Assembly (NCBI GenBank): GCA_030524745.1
Contig: JAUNGC010000029.1
Location: 1 to 49,040 of the forward strand
Direction: 5' to 3'
DNA from: Eubacteriales bacterium
GTDB lineage: Bacteria; Bacillota; Clostridia; Lachnospirales; Lachnospiraceae
Length of the DNA: 49,040 nt
Part shown: in pieces, positions 1-9,435 of the stretch
How the letters are laid out: every line of letters starts with the position of its first letter
Position numbering within the stretch: position 1 is the stretch's first letter
Program-made: the position numbers and the translations under genes
Notes under the pieces: generated by a model
Databases searched by the model: none
What the model was told of the DNA's origin: nothing
The model's input: the letters and a program-made list of their open reading frames with translations, nothing else

Positions 1-5
1 AACAA

Positions 6-530
6 ATGAAAAAACTGGAAGAATATGTAAGAAGCATACCGGATTTTCCGCAGGAGGGCATTATTTTCCGCGATGTGACGAGCGTTTTGGAGGATGCGGA
101 AGGATTTGCCCTTGCGATTGATACGATGCAAAACCTCGTTTCCGATCTGGATTTTGACGTGGTGGTCGGCGCGGAGTCCCGCGGATTCATTTTCGGAGCG
201 CCGATTGCTTATAATTTGAAGAAACCTATGGTGCTCATTCGCAAGAAGGGAAAACTCCCCTGTGAGACGATTTCTCAGGAATATGAACTGGAATACGGCA
301 CAGCTTCGATTGAGATGCATAAGGATTCCATCAAGCCTGGCCAGAAGGTGCTGATTGTGGATGATCTGATCGCCACAGGCGGAACGACGGAGGCGATGAT
401 CCGTCTGGTGGAGCAGCTTGGCGGAGAGATTGCCGGCGTGGTGGTTTTGATTGAATTGGCAGGACTAAACGGCAGAGAGAAAATCGGAAGCTATCGTCTG
501 GATGCGGCAATCAGTTATCCGGGAAAATAG
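6..530 (+). CDS. apt: adenine phosphoribosyltransferase
   Basis: Salvages adenine by joining it to PRPP to give AMP and pyrophosphate in the cytosol. The 174-aa product has the usual length for bacterial Apt. It starts with the family-typical MKKLEEYVRSIPDFPQEGI and carries VVVGAESRGFIFG near residues 52-64. The PRPP-binding loop VLIVDDLIATGGTT lies at residues 115-128 with the acidic pair D119-D120. The start codon is only five bases inside the window, so its ribosome site and promoter are out of view, but the N-terminus matches known Apt starts. The (p)ppGpp synthase gene follows after about 80 bases, a common clostridial order. The assignment is secure. Confidence 0.96.
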   Translation: MKKLEEYVRSIPDFPQEGIIFRDVTSVLEDAEGFALAIDTMQNLVSDLDFDVVVGAESRGFIFGAPIAYNLKKPMVLIRKKGKLPCETISQEYELEYGTASIEMHKDSIKPGQKVLIVDDLIATGGTTEAMIRLVEQLGGEIAGVVVLIELAGLNGREKIGSYRLDAAISYPGK

Positions 531-611
531 AAGCAGAAGCGGTATGGAGTTGCCGTGAAGTGTGCGGTATGGCGGCTGTCATAAACAAATCAAGACTTTG
601 AAGGTACATGT

Positions 612-2945
612 ATGGGAATGACGGAAGAAAAAACGACACAATCGAATACAACGGAACTGGTGCTGGATGACGGGCGCATTGAATCCATACGGGAGTTTAT
701 CAGCCCGGAAGAATTGTATCATGATCTGATTGAGCGCGTGCGCAGGTATCATCCTTCGGATGACATTTCCCTGATCGAGAAGGCTTATCGTATCGCAGGG
801 GAAGCGCATAAGGACCAGGTGCGCAAATCCGGTGAGCCTTACATCATTCATCCGTTATATGTGGCGATTATTCTGGCGGATCTGGAATTGGATAAGGAAA
901 CGATTGTTGCGGGACTGCTGCATGATGTGGTAGAAGATACGGTTATGACAGTGGAAGAAATCAGCAGGGAATTCGGCCCGGATGTGGCGCTGCTGGTGGA
1001 CGGCGTGACAAAGTTGCAGCATCTGCATCTGGTGGATAATTCCGGCAATAAGACGGAAGCCCAGATTGAAATGCAGGCTGAGAATCTGCGGAAAATGTTC
1101 ATGGCCATGGCGAAGGATATTCGCGTTATCATGATTAAGCTTGCGGACCGGCTGCATAATATGCGTACTTTAAAGCACATGCCTCATGACAAGCAGATCC
1201 GTATTGCGAGAGAGACGATGGACATTTATGCGCCCATCGCACAGCGTCTGGGTATTTCCAAGATCAAGGTGGAACTGGACGACTTATCTTTAAAATATCT
1301 GGAGCCGGATGTTTATTATGATCTGGTGGATAAGATTGCGATGCGCAAAAGTGAGCGCGAAAAGTATATTGCGGGCATCGTAGCGGAAGTCGGCGAACAT
1401 ATTCGCAAAGCGGGCATTGAAGCCAAGATCGACGGGCGCGTAAAGCATTTTTTCAGCATCTACAAGAAGATGAAAAACCAGCATAAGACCATCGATCAGA
1501 TTTATGATCTGTTCGCGGTCCGCATCATTGTGGATTCCATCAAGGACTGTTATGCGGCGCTGGGGGTGATCCATGAGATGTATAAGCCGATTCCGGGCCG
1601 TTTTAAAGATTACATCGCAATGCCCAAACCGAATAAGTACCAGTCGCTTCATACGACGCTGATCGGCAGCACCGGCCAGCCCTTTGAAATACAGATTCGT
1701 ACCTATGACATGCACCGCGTGGCCGAATATGGTATCGCCGCGCATTGGAAATATAAAGAGGCTTCCGACGGCAAGAAAGTGGAAGCGCAGGAAGAAGAGA
1801 AGCTTTCCTGGCTGCGCCAGATTCTGGAATGGCAGCGGGAAATGTCCGATAACAAAGAGTTCATGAACATGTTAAAGAGCGATCTTGATCTCTTTGCGGA
1901 CAGCGTATATTGTTTTACGCCCACCGGCGAAGTGAAGACGCTGCCGGCAGGGTCCACGCCCATTGACTTTGCCTACAATGTCCATACGGCTGTGGGAAAC
2001 AGAATGATCGGCGCGAGAGTCAACGGAAAACTTGTGACGATCGACTATGAGATTCAGAACGGCGATCAGGTGGAGATCCTGACCTCTCAGAATTCCAAAG
2101 GTCCCAGCCGCGACTGGCTTTCCGTCGTGAAAAGCACGCAGGCCAGAAATAAGATCAATCAGTGGTTTAAAAACGAAGTCAAGGAAGAGAATATCACCAA
2201 GGGAAAAGAACTTTTCAATTCTTATTGTAAAGCCCGCGGCATCAATCTGGGCGAGATCGTGAAGCCGGAGTACCAGAGCGTTGTCATGAAGAAGTACGGT
2301 TTCATGGACTGGGATTCTCTGCTGGCGGCTATCGGACACGGCGCGCTCAAGGAAGGGCAGATCGCCAACCGGATGCAGGAACTTTACGATAAGGATCATC
2401 CGAAAGTCGTATCCAATGAAGAGGTTCTTGCGTCGATCGCGGAGAATAATGCCGGGCAGAACAGGCATATGAAAGCTGGCAGTAAAAACGGCATTGTGGT
2501 CAAGGGAATTCACGATGTGGCGGTCCGGTTCTCCAAATGCTGTTCTCCGGTACCGGGGGATGAAATTGTCGGTTTTGTCACCAGGGGGCGCGGAATCTCC
2601 ATTCACCGTACGGACTGCATCAATGTGCTCAATCTGCCGGAGATCGAACGTCCGCGTTTGATCGAAGCGGAATGGGAACAGTCCGGAAAAGGCGCGGCCG
2701 GAGAGAAATATATTGCGGAAATTACGATTTTTGCCCATGACAGAAGCGGCCTTCTGGCGGATATCACCAAGACGCTGACCGAACGGAATGTGGATATTCT
2801 TTCTTTGAATACGAGGACGAATAAGCAGGGAGTTGCGACAGTGGCAGTTTCCTTTGAAATCAGCAGCAGGGAAGAACTCAATCAGATTGTTTCCAAGCTT
2901 CGCAATATCGGAAGCGTGATTGATATTGAACGAACGACAGGGTAA
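612..2945 (+). CDS. relA: bifunctional (p)ppGpp synthetase/hydrolase (RelA/SpoT, Rel type)
   Basis: Controls the stringent response by making (p)ppGpp from ATP and GTP/GDP and by hydrolysing it. The 777-aa protein has the full long-RSH layout. The HD hydrolase has HDVVEDT at residues 104-110. The synthetase region (about 277-385) has RFKDYI near residue 331, which fits the RxKD motif of bifunctional Rel enzymes rather than the ExDD form of monofunctional RelA. A TGS domain spans about 430-495, a zinc-finger/CC region with FSKCCSPVPGDE begins near 638, and an ACT domain occupies about 700-777. AAGG lies about 8 nt before the ATG at 612; an in-frame ATG at 618 is an alternative. Both catalytic halves look intact. 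Confidence 0.96.
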   Translation: MGMTEEKTTQSNTTELVLDDGRIESIREFISPEELYHDLIERVRRYHPSDDISLIEKAYRIAGEAHKDQVRKSGEPYIIHPLYVAIILADLELDKETIVAGLLHDVVEDTVMTVEEISREFGPDVALLVDGVTKLQHLHLVDNSGNKTEAQIEMQAENLRKMFMAMAKDIRVIMIKLADRLHNMRTLKHMPHDKQIRIARETMDIYAPIAQRLGISKIKVELDDLSLKYLEPDVYYDLVDKIAMRKSEREKYIAGIVAEVGEHIRKAGIEAKIDGRVKHFFSIYKKMKNQHKTIDQIYDLFAVRIIVDSIKDCYAALGVIHEMYKPIPGRFKDYIAMPKPNKYQSLHTTLIGSTGQPFEIQIRTYDMHRVAEYGIAAHWKYKEASDGKKVEAQEEEKLSWLRQILEWQREMSDNKEFMNMLKSDLDLFADSVYCFTPTGEVKTLPAGSTPIDFAYNVHTAVGNRMIGARVNGKLVTIDYEIQNGDQVEILTSQNSKGPSRDWLSVVKSTQARNKINQWFKNEVKEENITKGKELFNSYCKARGINLGEIVKPEYQSVVMKKYGFMDWDSLLAAIGHGALKEGQIANRMQELYDKDHPKVVSNEEVLASIAENNAGQNRHMKAGSKNGIVVKGIHDVAVRFSKCCSPVPGDEIVGFVTRGRGISIHRTDCINVLNLPEIERPRLIEAEWEQSGKGAAGEKYIAEITIFAHDRSGLLADITKTLTERNVDILSLNTRTNKQGVATVAVSFEISSREELNQIVSKLRNIGSVIDIERTTG

Positions 2946-2997
2946 GCAAGGAACGAAGGAATTCTTGCGGTGAAAGGTGAAAACAGGGAGATGCAGG

Positions 2998-3630
2998 ATG
3001 AGTGATATTAAGATCGGGCGCATGACGCTGGGCGTGTGCGCTACCAACTGTTATTTTTTGTACCGGGAAAACGCGTCGGATGTTATTTTTGTGGACCCGG
3101 GCGACCGGGGCGCGGATATTTATACGGCGCTTCAGAATAAGGGATTGCGCGTGGCGGCTATCCTGCTGACCCATGGACATTTTGACCATATCTGGGGCGC
3201 GGAGAAGCTTCGGGAGTTATCCGGCGCGAAAATCTATGCGCTGGATGCGGAAAAAGTGGTCTGTCAGGACGCATACGTGAACGTGTCCGCGCAGGCCGGA
3301 AGAAAGGCGACGATTGCGCCGGACGAATGGCTGACAGACGGACAGGAACTTTTGCTGGCAGGTATTTCGCTGAAGGTGATTGCAACGCCGGGACATACCA
3401 TCGGAAGCTGCTGCTATTATGTGCCGGAAGCGGATTTTTTGATTGCAGGCGACACGCTTTTTGCAGGATCCGTAGGCAGAACGGATTTTCCTACAGGCAG
3501 CATGAGTAAGCTGATCCGCTCCATCAAAGACAAGCTGTTTGTCCTGCCGGAACAAACGAAAGTCTATCCGGGTCATGGTGAGGAGACCACCATCGAAGAG
3601 GAAAAACAGTACAATCCATTCTGTCAATAA
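2998..3630 (+). CDS. MBL-fold metallo-hydrolase (glyoxalase II-like)
   Basis: A 210-aa metallo-beta-lactamase-fold hydrolase of the YcbL/glyoxalase II-like group, probably a cytosolic thioester hydrolase with unknown substrate. The metal motif THGHFDHIWG (HxHxDH) is present, followed by ATPGHTIGS, the later metal residue in IAGDTLFAGSVGR, and YPGHGEETT near the C-terminus. I start it at ATG 2998 because AGGGAG at 2985-2990 sits 7 nt upstream; an in-frame GTG at 2977 would add seven residues but has no comparable site. It lies between relA and hemZ in the same direction with short gaps, so co-transcription is likely. True glyoxalase II activity cannot be told from sequence alone. Confidence 0.88.
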   Translation: MSDIKIGRMTLGVCATNCYFLYRENASDVIFVDPGDRGADIYTALQNKGLRVAAILLTHGHFDHIWGAEKLRELSGAKIYALDAEKVVCQDAYVNVSAQAGRKATIAPDEWLTDGQELLLAGISLKVIATPGHTIGSCCYYVPEADFLIAGDTLFAGSVGRTDFPTGSMSKLIRSIKDKLFVLPEQTKVYPGHGEETTIEEEKQYNPFCQ

Positions 3631-3645
3631 GAAGGATTTTCCATT

Positions 3646-5127
3646 ATGATCGTAGTAATTTTAAATGAAGACAAATTTGCATATGACATACACTCCCTGG
3701 TAAAAGCCTTCTATCCGGAACAGGATGTGAAGGTTTTTGTGGAAGGGGAAAAAGACCTGGCAAGCGATCCCGACCTGCCGTCTTTTTTTGTGCGCTTTGA
3801 GACGGATCATATCCGCGCTGGATTTTGGCCGCCGAAGGAACAGGCGCGCAGCGTCTATCTGTCCATGGAAGACAGGGTACGGGTGAAAAATGAGTTGAAG
3901 CAGCTTTTATACGGGCTGCTTTCTGAATTGACGAAAAAGCAGCTCCCCTGGGGGACGCTGACGGGAATCCGCCCCACCAAAATCGCCATGCAGCTTTTGG
4001 AAGAGGGGAAGACGGAAGAAGAAATTTCGGCATATATGCAGGAAACGTATCTGGCGTCCGAAGAAAAGACCGCGCTTTCCATTGAGATCGCCAAAAGGGA
4101 ACGGGAGATTTTATCCGGGATTCACTATGAAAAAGGCTATAGTCTCTACATAGGAATTCCGTTCTGTCCCACCACCTGTCTGTACTGCTCTTTCACCTCA
4201 TTTCCGATTTGCGCCTGGAAAAAGAGAGTGGGCGAATATCTGGATGCGCTGGAAAAGGAGATCGATTTTGTGCGGGAAGCCTGCCGGGATAAGATTCTGG
4301 ACAGCGTTTATATCGGCGGTGGCACGCCCACCACGCTGGAGGCCGGAGAACTGGAGCGGCTTTTGTCCAAAATCAGAAACACCTTCGATTTCGGGCATGT
4401 GCAGGAGTTTACCGTGGAAGCGGGGCGCGCGGACAGCATAACGCGGGATAAACTGAAAGTGATGAAAAAGTACGGCGTGACCCGTATCAGCGTCAATCCC
4501 CAGACGATGAATCAAAAGACCTTAAAGCTGATCGGCAGACAGCATACGGTGGAACAGGTTGAAAAAGCCTTTCATATGGCGAGAGAAGAGGGATTTGACA
4601 ATATCAACATGGATCTGATTCTCGGACTTCCCGGAGAGAATGAAGCGGATGTGGCTTACACGATCGAGCGGGTAAAGGCGTTAAACCCCGACAGTCTGAC
4701 CGTCCATTCCCTGGCCGTTAAGAGAGCCTCCCGGCTGAGTCAGTGGATTCTTGAGAACGGTATTTCCACGCTACACAACACGGACGAGACGATGAAGATC
4801 GCGGCGGCGGGCGCTTATGATCTGGGCATGGAGCCTTATTATCTGTACCGGCAGAAAAATATGTCCGGCAATTTTGAAAACGTGGGTTATGCAAAGCCGG
4901 GCAGGGCCGGAATCTACAACATTCTGATTATGGAGGAAAAGGAATCCATACTGGCTCTGGGCGCGGGGACGATTTCCAAAGCGGTATTTGCGGACGGAAG
5001 GATCGAGCGTTGCGACAACGTCAAGGATGTGACGCTTTATATGGAGAAGATCGACGAGATGATTGCGCGCAAGCGGCAGTTGCTATTGAAAAATGAGGAA
5101 AAACAGTGTAGAATCGTAGAGAAATAG
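3646..5127 (+). CDS. hemZ: coproporphyrinogen III oxidase-like radical SAM protein HemZ
   Basis: Oxygen-independent coproporphyrinogen oxidase family. The 493-aa protein has an N-terminal extension of about 160 residues, as in Bacillus HemZ, and then YIGIPFCPTTCLYCSF. The radical SAM cysteines are C174, C178 and C181 (CxxxCxxC). IGGGTPTTL and the VEAGR segment follow as in HemN/HemZ proteins. No other heme gene is in view, so the actual substrate is not certain: HemN-like proteins also include heme chaperones (HemW) and methyltransferases. The family resemblance to HemZ is strong. It begins 15 nt after the MBL gene and ends 22 nt before hisS, consistent with one operon. Confidence 0.88.
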   Translation: MIVVILNEDKFAYDIHSLVKAFYPEQDVKVFVEGEKDLASDPDLPSFFVRFETDHIRAGFWPPKEQARSVYLSMEDRVRVKNELKQLLYGLLSELTKKQLPWGTLTGIRPTKIAMQLLEEGKTEEEISAYMQETYLASEEKTALSIEIAKREREILSGIHYEKGYSLYIGIPFCPTTCLYCSFTSFPICAWKKRVGEYLDALEKEIDFVREACRDKILDSVYIGGGTPTTLEAGELERLLSKIRNTFDFGHVQEFTVEAGRADSITRDKLKVMKKYGVTRISVNPQTMNQKTLKLIGRQHTVEQVEKAFHMAREEGFDNINMDLILGLPGENEADVAYTIERVKALNPDSLTVHSLAVKRASRLSQWILENGISTLHNTDETMKIAAAGAYDLGMEPYYLYRQKNMSGNFENVGYAKPGRAGIYNILIMEEKESILALGAGTISKAVFADGRIERCDNVKDVTLYMEKIDEMIARKRQLLLKNEEKQCRIVEK

Positions 5128-5149
5128 TGTGAGAAGGAGAGAAAGAGAG

Positions 5150-6409
5150 ATGGCACTCAGCAAGAAGCCGGTGACCGGCATGAAGGATATTCTGCCTGCG
5201 GAGATGCAGTTGAGAGATTACTGTATCAGCGTGATCAAGGAAACTTATGGTAAATTCGGATTTACCTGTATCGATACTCCCTGCGTGGAAAACATTGCGA
5301 ATCTGAGCAGCAAGCAGGGCGGCGAAAATGAAAAACTGATTTTCAAAATCTTAAAACGGGGAGAAAAGCTGAATCTGGAAACCGCGAAGGAAGAGGCGGA
5401 TCTGGTGGACGGCGGCCTGCGTTATGACCTGACCGTGCCGCTGGTGCGTTTTTATTCCAATCATGCCAATGAACTGCCTTCTCCCTTCAAGGCGCTGCAG
5501 ATCGGCAACGTCTGGCGCGCGGACAGACCGCAGAAAGGGCGTTACCGCCAGTTCATGCAGTGCGATATTGATATTCTGGGCGAACCCTCCAATCTGGCGG
5601 AGATCGAATTAATTCTGGCGACCACCACGACGCTGGGAAAGCTTGGGTTTAAAAATTTCCAGATCCGCATCAACGAAAGAAGAATTTTAAAGGCCATGGC
5701 GGCATACAGCGGATTTGAAGAAGAAGCGTATGATACCGTATTCATCATTCTGGATAAGATGGACAAGATCGGTCTGGATGGCGTCGCCGAAGAACTGGAA
5801 AAGAGCGGTTTTGCGAAAGAATCCATCGAAAAATATCTGGAACTGTTCCGGGGGCTGGAAACGGCGCAGGACGGCATTTCTTATCTGGCAGAGAAGCTGG
5901 ACGGCTTTCTGGAAAAGGAAGTGGAAGAGAGCCTGCAGGAAATCATTGCCAGCGTGAAGGCGACGAAGTCTTCCGACTTTGAAATCGTCTTCGATCCCAC
6001 GCTGGTGCGCGGGATGTCCTATTATACCGGAACGATTTTTGAAATTGCGATGCCCCAGTTCGGCGGAAGCTGCGGCGGCGGCGGCCGTTACGATAAAATG
6101 GTGGGAAGATTCACCGGAAACGATGTTCCCGCATGCGGATTTTCCATCGGCTTTGAGCGCATCATTTTAATCATGATGGAAAACGGCTTTCAGATCCCCG
6201 GACAGCCCCAAAAGACAGCCTATCTGATTGAAAAGGGCGTTTCCGGAGACGAACTGTGCAAGGTGATCGCACAGGCCCAGGAAGCCAGAAAGAACGGCGA
6301 GCAGGTGCTGATCGCCCGCATGAATAAGAATAAGAAGTTCCAGAAGGAGCAGCTTTCCAAAGAGGGATATGAAAAATTCGTGGAATTTTACAAAAATCCT
6401 TTGAAGTAA
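5150..6409 (+). CDS. hisS: histidyl-tRNA synthetase
   Basis: Class II synthetase that charges tRNA-His. The 419-aa product has the HisRS opening PVTGMKDILPAEM, motif 2 at WRADRPQKGRYRQFMQCDID, the histidine-binding GGGGRYDKMVG, and motif 3 at ACGFSIGFERI. The anticodon-binding C-terminal part is present. I place the start at ATG 5150 because AAGGAG at 5134-5139 is 10 nt upstream; an upstream in-frame GTG at 5129 would add seven Arg/Glu-rich residues and overlaps the region of that ribosome site. hisS followed by aspS is a common pair in Firmicutes. Confidence 0.96.
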   Translation: MALSKKPVTGMKDILPAEMQLRDYCISVIKETYGKFGFTCIDTPCVENIANLSSKQGGENEKLIFKILKRGEKLNLETAKEEADLVDGGLRYDLTVPLVRFYSNHANELPSPFKALQIGNVWRADRPQKGRYRQFMQCDIDILGEPSNLAEIELILATTTTLGKLGFKNFQIRINERRILKAMAAYSGFEEEAYDTVFIILDKMDKIGLDGVAEELEKSGFAKESIEKYLELFRGLETAQDGISYLAEKLDGFLEKEVEESLQEIIASVKATKSSDFEIVFDPTLVRGMSYYTGTIFEIAMPQFGGSCGGGGRYDKMVGRFTGNDVPACGFSIGFERIILIMMENGFQIPGQPQKTAYLIEKGVSGDELCKVIAQAQEARKNGEQVLIARMNKNKKFQKEQLSKEGYEKFVEFYKNPLK

Positions 6410-6473
6410 GAGAAAAACCGGCGGCGTTTGAAGGCAAGCGCACAGCCGGTGTGAAAATAGCAGGAGGCGTATG

Positions 6474-8270
6474 ATGGCTGAGACAATGAAAGGATTAAAA
6501 AGAACCTGCCGCTGCGGCGAGGTGTCCGTTGAAAATGTGGGACAGACCGTTACCGTGATGGGGTGGGTTGCGAAGCAGAGAAATAAAGGCGGCATTATTT
6601 TCGTGGATCTGCGCGACCGGGCAGGTCTTTTGCAGGTGATTTTCGAGGAAGCGGACTGCGGCAGCGAGAATTTCGCAAAGGCAGAACGCTTAAGAAGCGA
6701 ATTTGTGGTCGCTGTTGTGGGAAAAGTGGAGAGACGTTCCGGCGCGGTCAATGAAAATCTTGCCACGGGTGAGATCGAGGTGCGGGCAACGCAGGTGCGC
6801 ATTCTGTCCGAGGCGCAGACCCCGCCCTTCCCGATCGAAGCCAATTCCAAAACCAAAGAGGATATCCGTTTGAAGTACCGCTATCTGGATTTGAGAAGAC
6901 CGGATCAGCAGGAAAAGATCATTTTAAGAAGTAAAATCTGTGCGGTGTTCCGCAGATTTCTGACGGACGAGGGATTTTTAGAGATCGAAACCCCGATTTT
7001 GTGTAAGTCCACGCCGGAAGGCGCGCGGGACTATCTGGTGCCCAGCCGCGTGCATCCGGGTAACTTCTACGCGCTGCCCCAGTCTCCGCAGTTGTTCAAG
7101 CAGCTTCTGATGTGCTCCGGCTATGACCGGTATTTTCAGATTGCAAAGTGTTTCCGTGACGAAGACCTGCGCGCGGACCGCCAGCCGGAATTCACGCAGG
7201 TGGATATGGAACTTTCCTTTGTGGATGTGGATGACGTGATCGATGTAAACGAAAGAGTGCTGCAGTATGTATGCAGGGACGCCATCGGTTTGGAGATTGC
7301 TCTGCCGCTGCCCAGAATGAAATGGATCGACGCCATGAACCGTTACGGTTCCGATAAGCCGGATACCCGGTTCGGCATGGAACTGACCGATGTGTCCGAA
7401 GTGGTGGCTGACTGCGGTTTCGGCGTGTTCACAGGCGCGCTGGCAAACGGCGGCTCTGTCCGCGGCATCAATGCGAAGGGACAGGCTGGCATGCCCAGAA
7501 AGAAAATCGACGCGCTGGTGGACTTCGCAAAGGGCTATGGCGCAAAGGGCCTGGCTTATCTGGCGGTGCAGGAGGACGGTTCCTATAAGTCTTCTTTTGC
7601 AAAGTTTATGACCGAAGAACAGCTTGCGGCGCTGGTTGCGGCGATGGATGGACAGCCCGGAGACCTGCTGCTGTTTGCGGCGGATAAAACCAATATCGTC
7701 TGGAGCGTTCTGGGCGCGCTGCGTCTGGAACTGGGCGAGCAGATGGGCCTGATCGACCACAGCAAATTCAATTTCCTCTGGGTGGTGGAATTCCCGCAGT
7801 TTGAATGGAGCGAGGAAGAAAACCGGTTTATGGCGATGCACCATCCTTTCACCATGCCGATGGAAGAGGATCTGCCGCTTCTGGAAACCGATCCCGGCAA
7901 GGTGCGGGCGAAAGCCTATGACATCGTGTTAAACGGCGTGGAACTGGGCGGCGGCAGCGTTAGAATTTTCCAGGACGACGTGCAGGAAAGAATGTTTACG
8001 GCCCTTGGCTTTACAAAGGAAAGAGCGCACGAGCAGTTCGGCTTTTTGCTGGATGCTTTCAAATACGGCGTTCCGCCTCATGCAGGACTGGCTTACGGTC
8101 TGGACCGTCTGTGCATGCTTCTGACCGGCGCGGATTCCATCCGAGAGGTGATCGCTTTCCCGAAGGTGAAGGACGCTTCCGATCTGATGACGGATTGCCC
8201 GAACGTGGTGGACGAGAAGCAGCTTGAAGAACTGGGGATCGAAGTGTCAGGCGCAGAGGAAGAGGCTTAA
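6474..8270 (+). CDS. aspS: aspartyl-tRNA synthetase (bacterial type)
   Basis: Class II synthetase that charges tRNA-Asp. The product is 598 aa, the length of bacterial AspRS with its GAD insertion. The N-terminal OB-fold anticodon-binding domain occupies about the first 130 residues, motif 2 reads CFRDEDLRADRQPEFTQVD, and motif 3 is in GLAYGLDRLCMLLTG near the end. Two adjacent ATG codons (6471, 6474) are possible. AGGAGG at 6462-6467 gives 3 nt spacing to the first and 6 nt to the second, so I chose 6474. No GatCAB genes are in view, so whether the enzyme is discriminating cannot be judged here. Confidence 0.96.
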   Translation: MAETMKGLKRTCRCGEVSVENVGQTVTVMGWVAKQRNKGGIIFVDLRDRAGLLQVIFEEADCGSENFAKAERLRSEFVVAVVGKVERRSGAVNENLATGEIEVRATQVRILSEAQTPPFPIEANSKTKEDIRLKYRYLDLRRPDQQEKIILRSKICAVFRRFLTDEGFLEIETPILCKSTPEGARDYLVPSRVHPGNFYALPQSPQLFKQLLMCSGYDRYFQIAKCFRDEDLRADRQPEFTQVDMELSFVDVDDVIDVNERVLQYVCRDAIGLEIALPLPRMKWIDAMNRYGSDKPDTRFGMELTDVSEVVADCGFGVFTGALANGGSVRGINAKGQAGMPRKKIDALVDFAKGYGAKGLAYLAVQEDGSYKSSFAKFMTEEQLAALVAAMDGQPGDLLLFAADKTNIVWSVLGALRLELGEQMGLIDHSKFNFLWVVEFPQFEWSEEENRFMAMHHPFTMPMEEDLPLLETDPGKVRAKAYDIVLNGVELGGGSVRIFQDDVQERMFTALGFTKERAHEQFGFLLDAFKYGVPPHAGLAYGLDRLCMLLTGADSIREVIAFPKVKDASDLMTDCPNVVDEKQLEELGIEVSGAEEEA

Positions 8271-8431
8271 AACCGGATATGCGCTGCGGGAAGGCCCGGC
8301 GCATACAATTTAAGAAAAATTTACGATTTCGTTAAAATTTTGAAACCGTTTCCCGTGTTATCATATGGAACAGGTGGGGATATGACAGGAAGATGTCCCC
8401 GATTCTATGATGACGGGGAGCGGTTTTTTGT

Positions 8432-9337
8432 ATGCGGTCAAACGGAGGAGACAGGAATCTGGATTTGATTCTGGAAAAGGACAGAAGGACAAGCGGAAAG
8501 CAAAAAAGCGGCGTCCGCAGAGGAAATGCGGCGGATGTGCAATTGTGGACGGATGACCGGGATAAACAGCCGCAAAGGAGAAGATACAAAAGCCGGGAAG
8601 AAGAAATGCGTTACCGGAGAGAACTGCGCCGTAAAAAACGCCGCCGGCAGGTGTTTGTGACACGGATGGCGACGGGAATTCTTGCGTTTCTTCTGCTTTG
8701 CGGAATCGGAGCAGGACTGTGGAAAATCGGAAAAGCTTTATGGAAGAAGGTGGATTCGGCAGATTCCCTGACTGCAATGCAGATGCAGGAGGAGCAGCAG
8801 TTGATTTCGGGCAACCAGTCCCCCAAGCCCGTCATTCTGGAAGATTTTCTGACTCCCAACGAATATTCCAGGCCGGGGGAAGCGCTGCCGGAAGTGACGG
8901 AGATTTTTGTGCACTATACGGCAAATGCGGGGACAAGCGCCGCGCAGAACAGAAGCTATTTTGAAAATCTGGGAATCACCGGGGAGACCTCCGCATCCGC
9001 TCATTTTGTGATCGGCTCCGAGGGAGAGATCGTCCAGTGTCTGCCCCTTGATGAAATCGGCTATGCGGTCAAGGAACATAATTACAATTCCATTTCCATC
9101 GAATGCTGTTATCTGAAGGAGGACGGGAAGTTTGAAGACGCCACCTACCAGTCGCTGATCGCGCTTTTAGGGTGGCTGATGAAGGAATATGATCTGGGAC
9201 CTTCCGCCATAAAACGTCATTATGACGCGTCCGGAAAGCTTTGCCCGCTGTATTATGTGGAGCATGAGGAGGCGTGGGAGCAACTGAAAAAAGACGTAGA
9301 GGAATATTTGTTGCAGTATGGCAGTGAGGAACTGTAA
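8432..9337 (+). CDS. membrane-anchored N-acetylmuramoyl-L-alanine amidase (amidase_2)
   Basis: Predicted peptidoglycan amidase cutting between muramic acid and L-alanine. The 301-aa protein starts with about 70 highly basic cytoplasmic residues, then one membrane segment at about 75-95, and an outside amidase_2/PGRP-like domain. The zinc ligands can be read as H161 (in FVHYTAN), H263 and C271 (in RHYDASGKLCP); H191 in SAHF is another conserved position. No cleavable signal peptide is seen, so it should stay as a type II membrane protein. It begins after a gap of about 160 nt from aspS and precedes other wall genes (ddh, the GH25 protein). The charged tail is unusual and may bind a cytoplasmic partner (inference). 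Confidence 0.88.
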   Translation: MRSNGGDRNLDLILEKDRRTSGKQKSGVRRGNAADVQLWTDDRDKQPQRRRYKSREEEMRYRRELRRKKRRRQVFVTRMATGILAFLLLCGIGAGLWKIGKALWKKVDSADSLTAMQMQEEQQLISGNQSPKPVILEDFLTPNEYSRPGEALPEVTEIFVHYTANAGTSAAQNRSYFENLGITGETSASAHFVIGSEGEIVQCLPLDEIGYAVKEHNYNSISIECCYLKEDGKFEDATYQSLIALLGWLMKEYDLGPSAIKRHYDASGKLCPLYYVEHEEAWEQLKKDVEEYLLQYGSEEL

Positions 9338-9361
9338 CTGCAAAAATATCGTAAAAAGCAT

Positions 9362-9389
9362 TTTACAAAGTATGATTTTATGATAGAAT
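9362..9389 (+). promoter_or_regulatory. predicted sigma-A promoter of ddh
   Basis: TTTACA at 9362-9367 and TAGAAT at 9384-9389 are separated by 16 nt. They lie in the AT-rich gap between the amidase gene and ddh, so ddh probably has its own transcript starting near 9396. Confidence 0.6.
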
Positions 9390-9435
9390 ACCTAAGGAAT
9401 AAATTTTACTTTAAAGCAGTAGAGGAGAGAAGTAT

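Noticed and set aside
1872-3047. A 391-codon open frame on the minus strand
   Set aside because: It lies antisense to relA, whose protein is clearly recognisable. The antisense product is rich in His/Arg/Phe and has no known motif.
8278-8305. A hairpin after aspS (TATGCGC/GCGCATA)
   Set aside because: There is no T-run after it, and the following promoter for the amidase is unclear, so I did not call a terminator.
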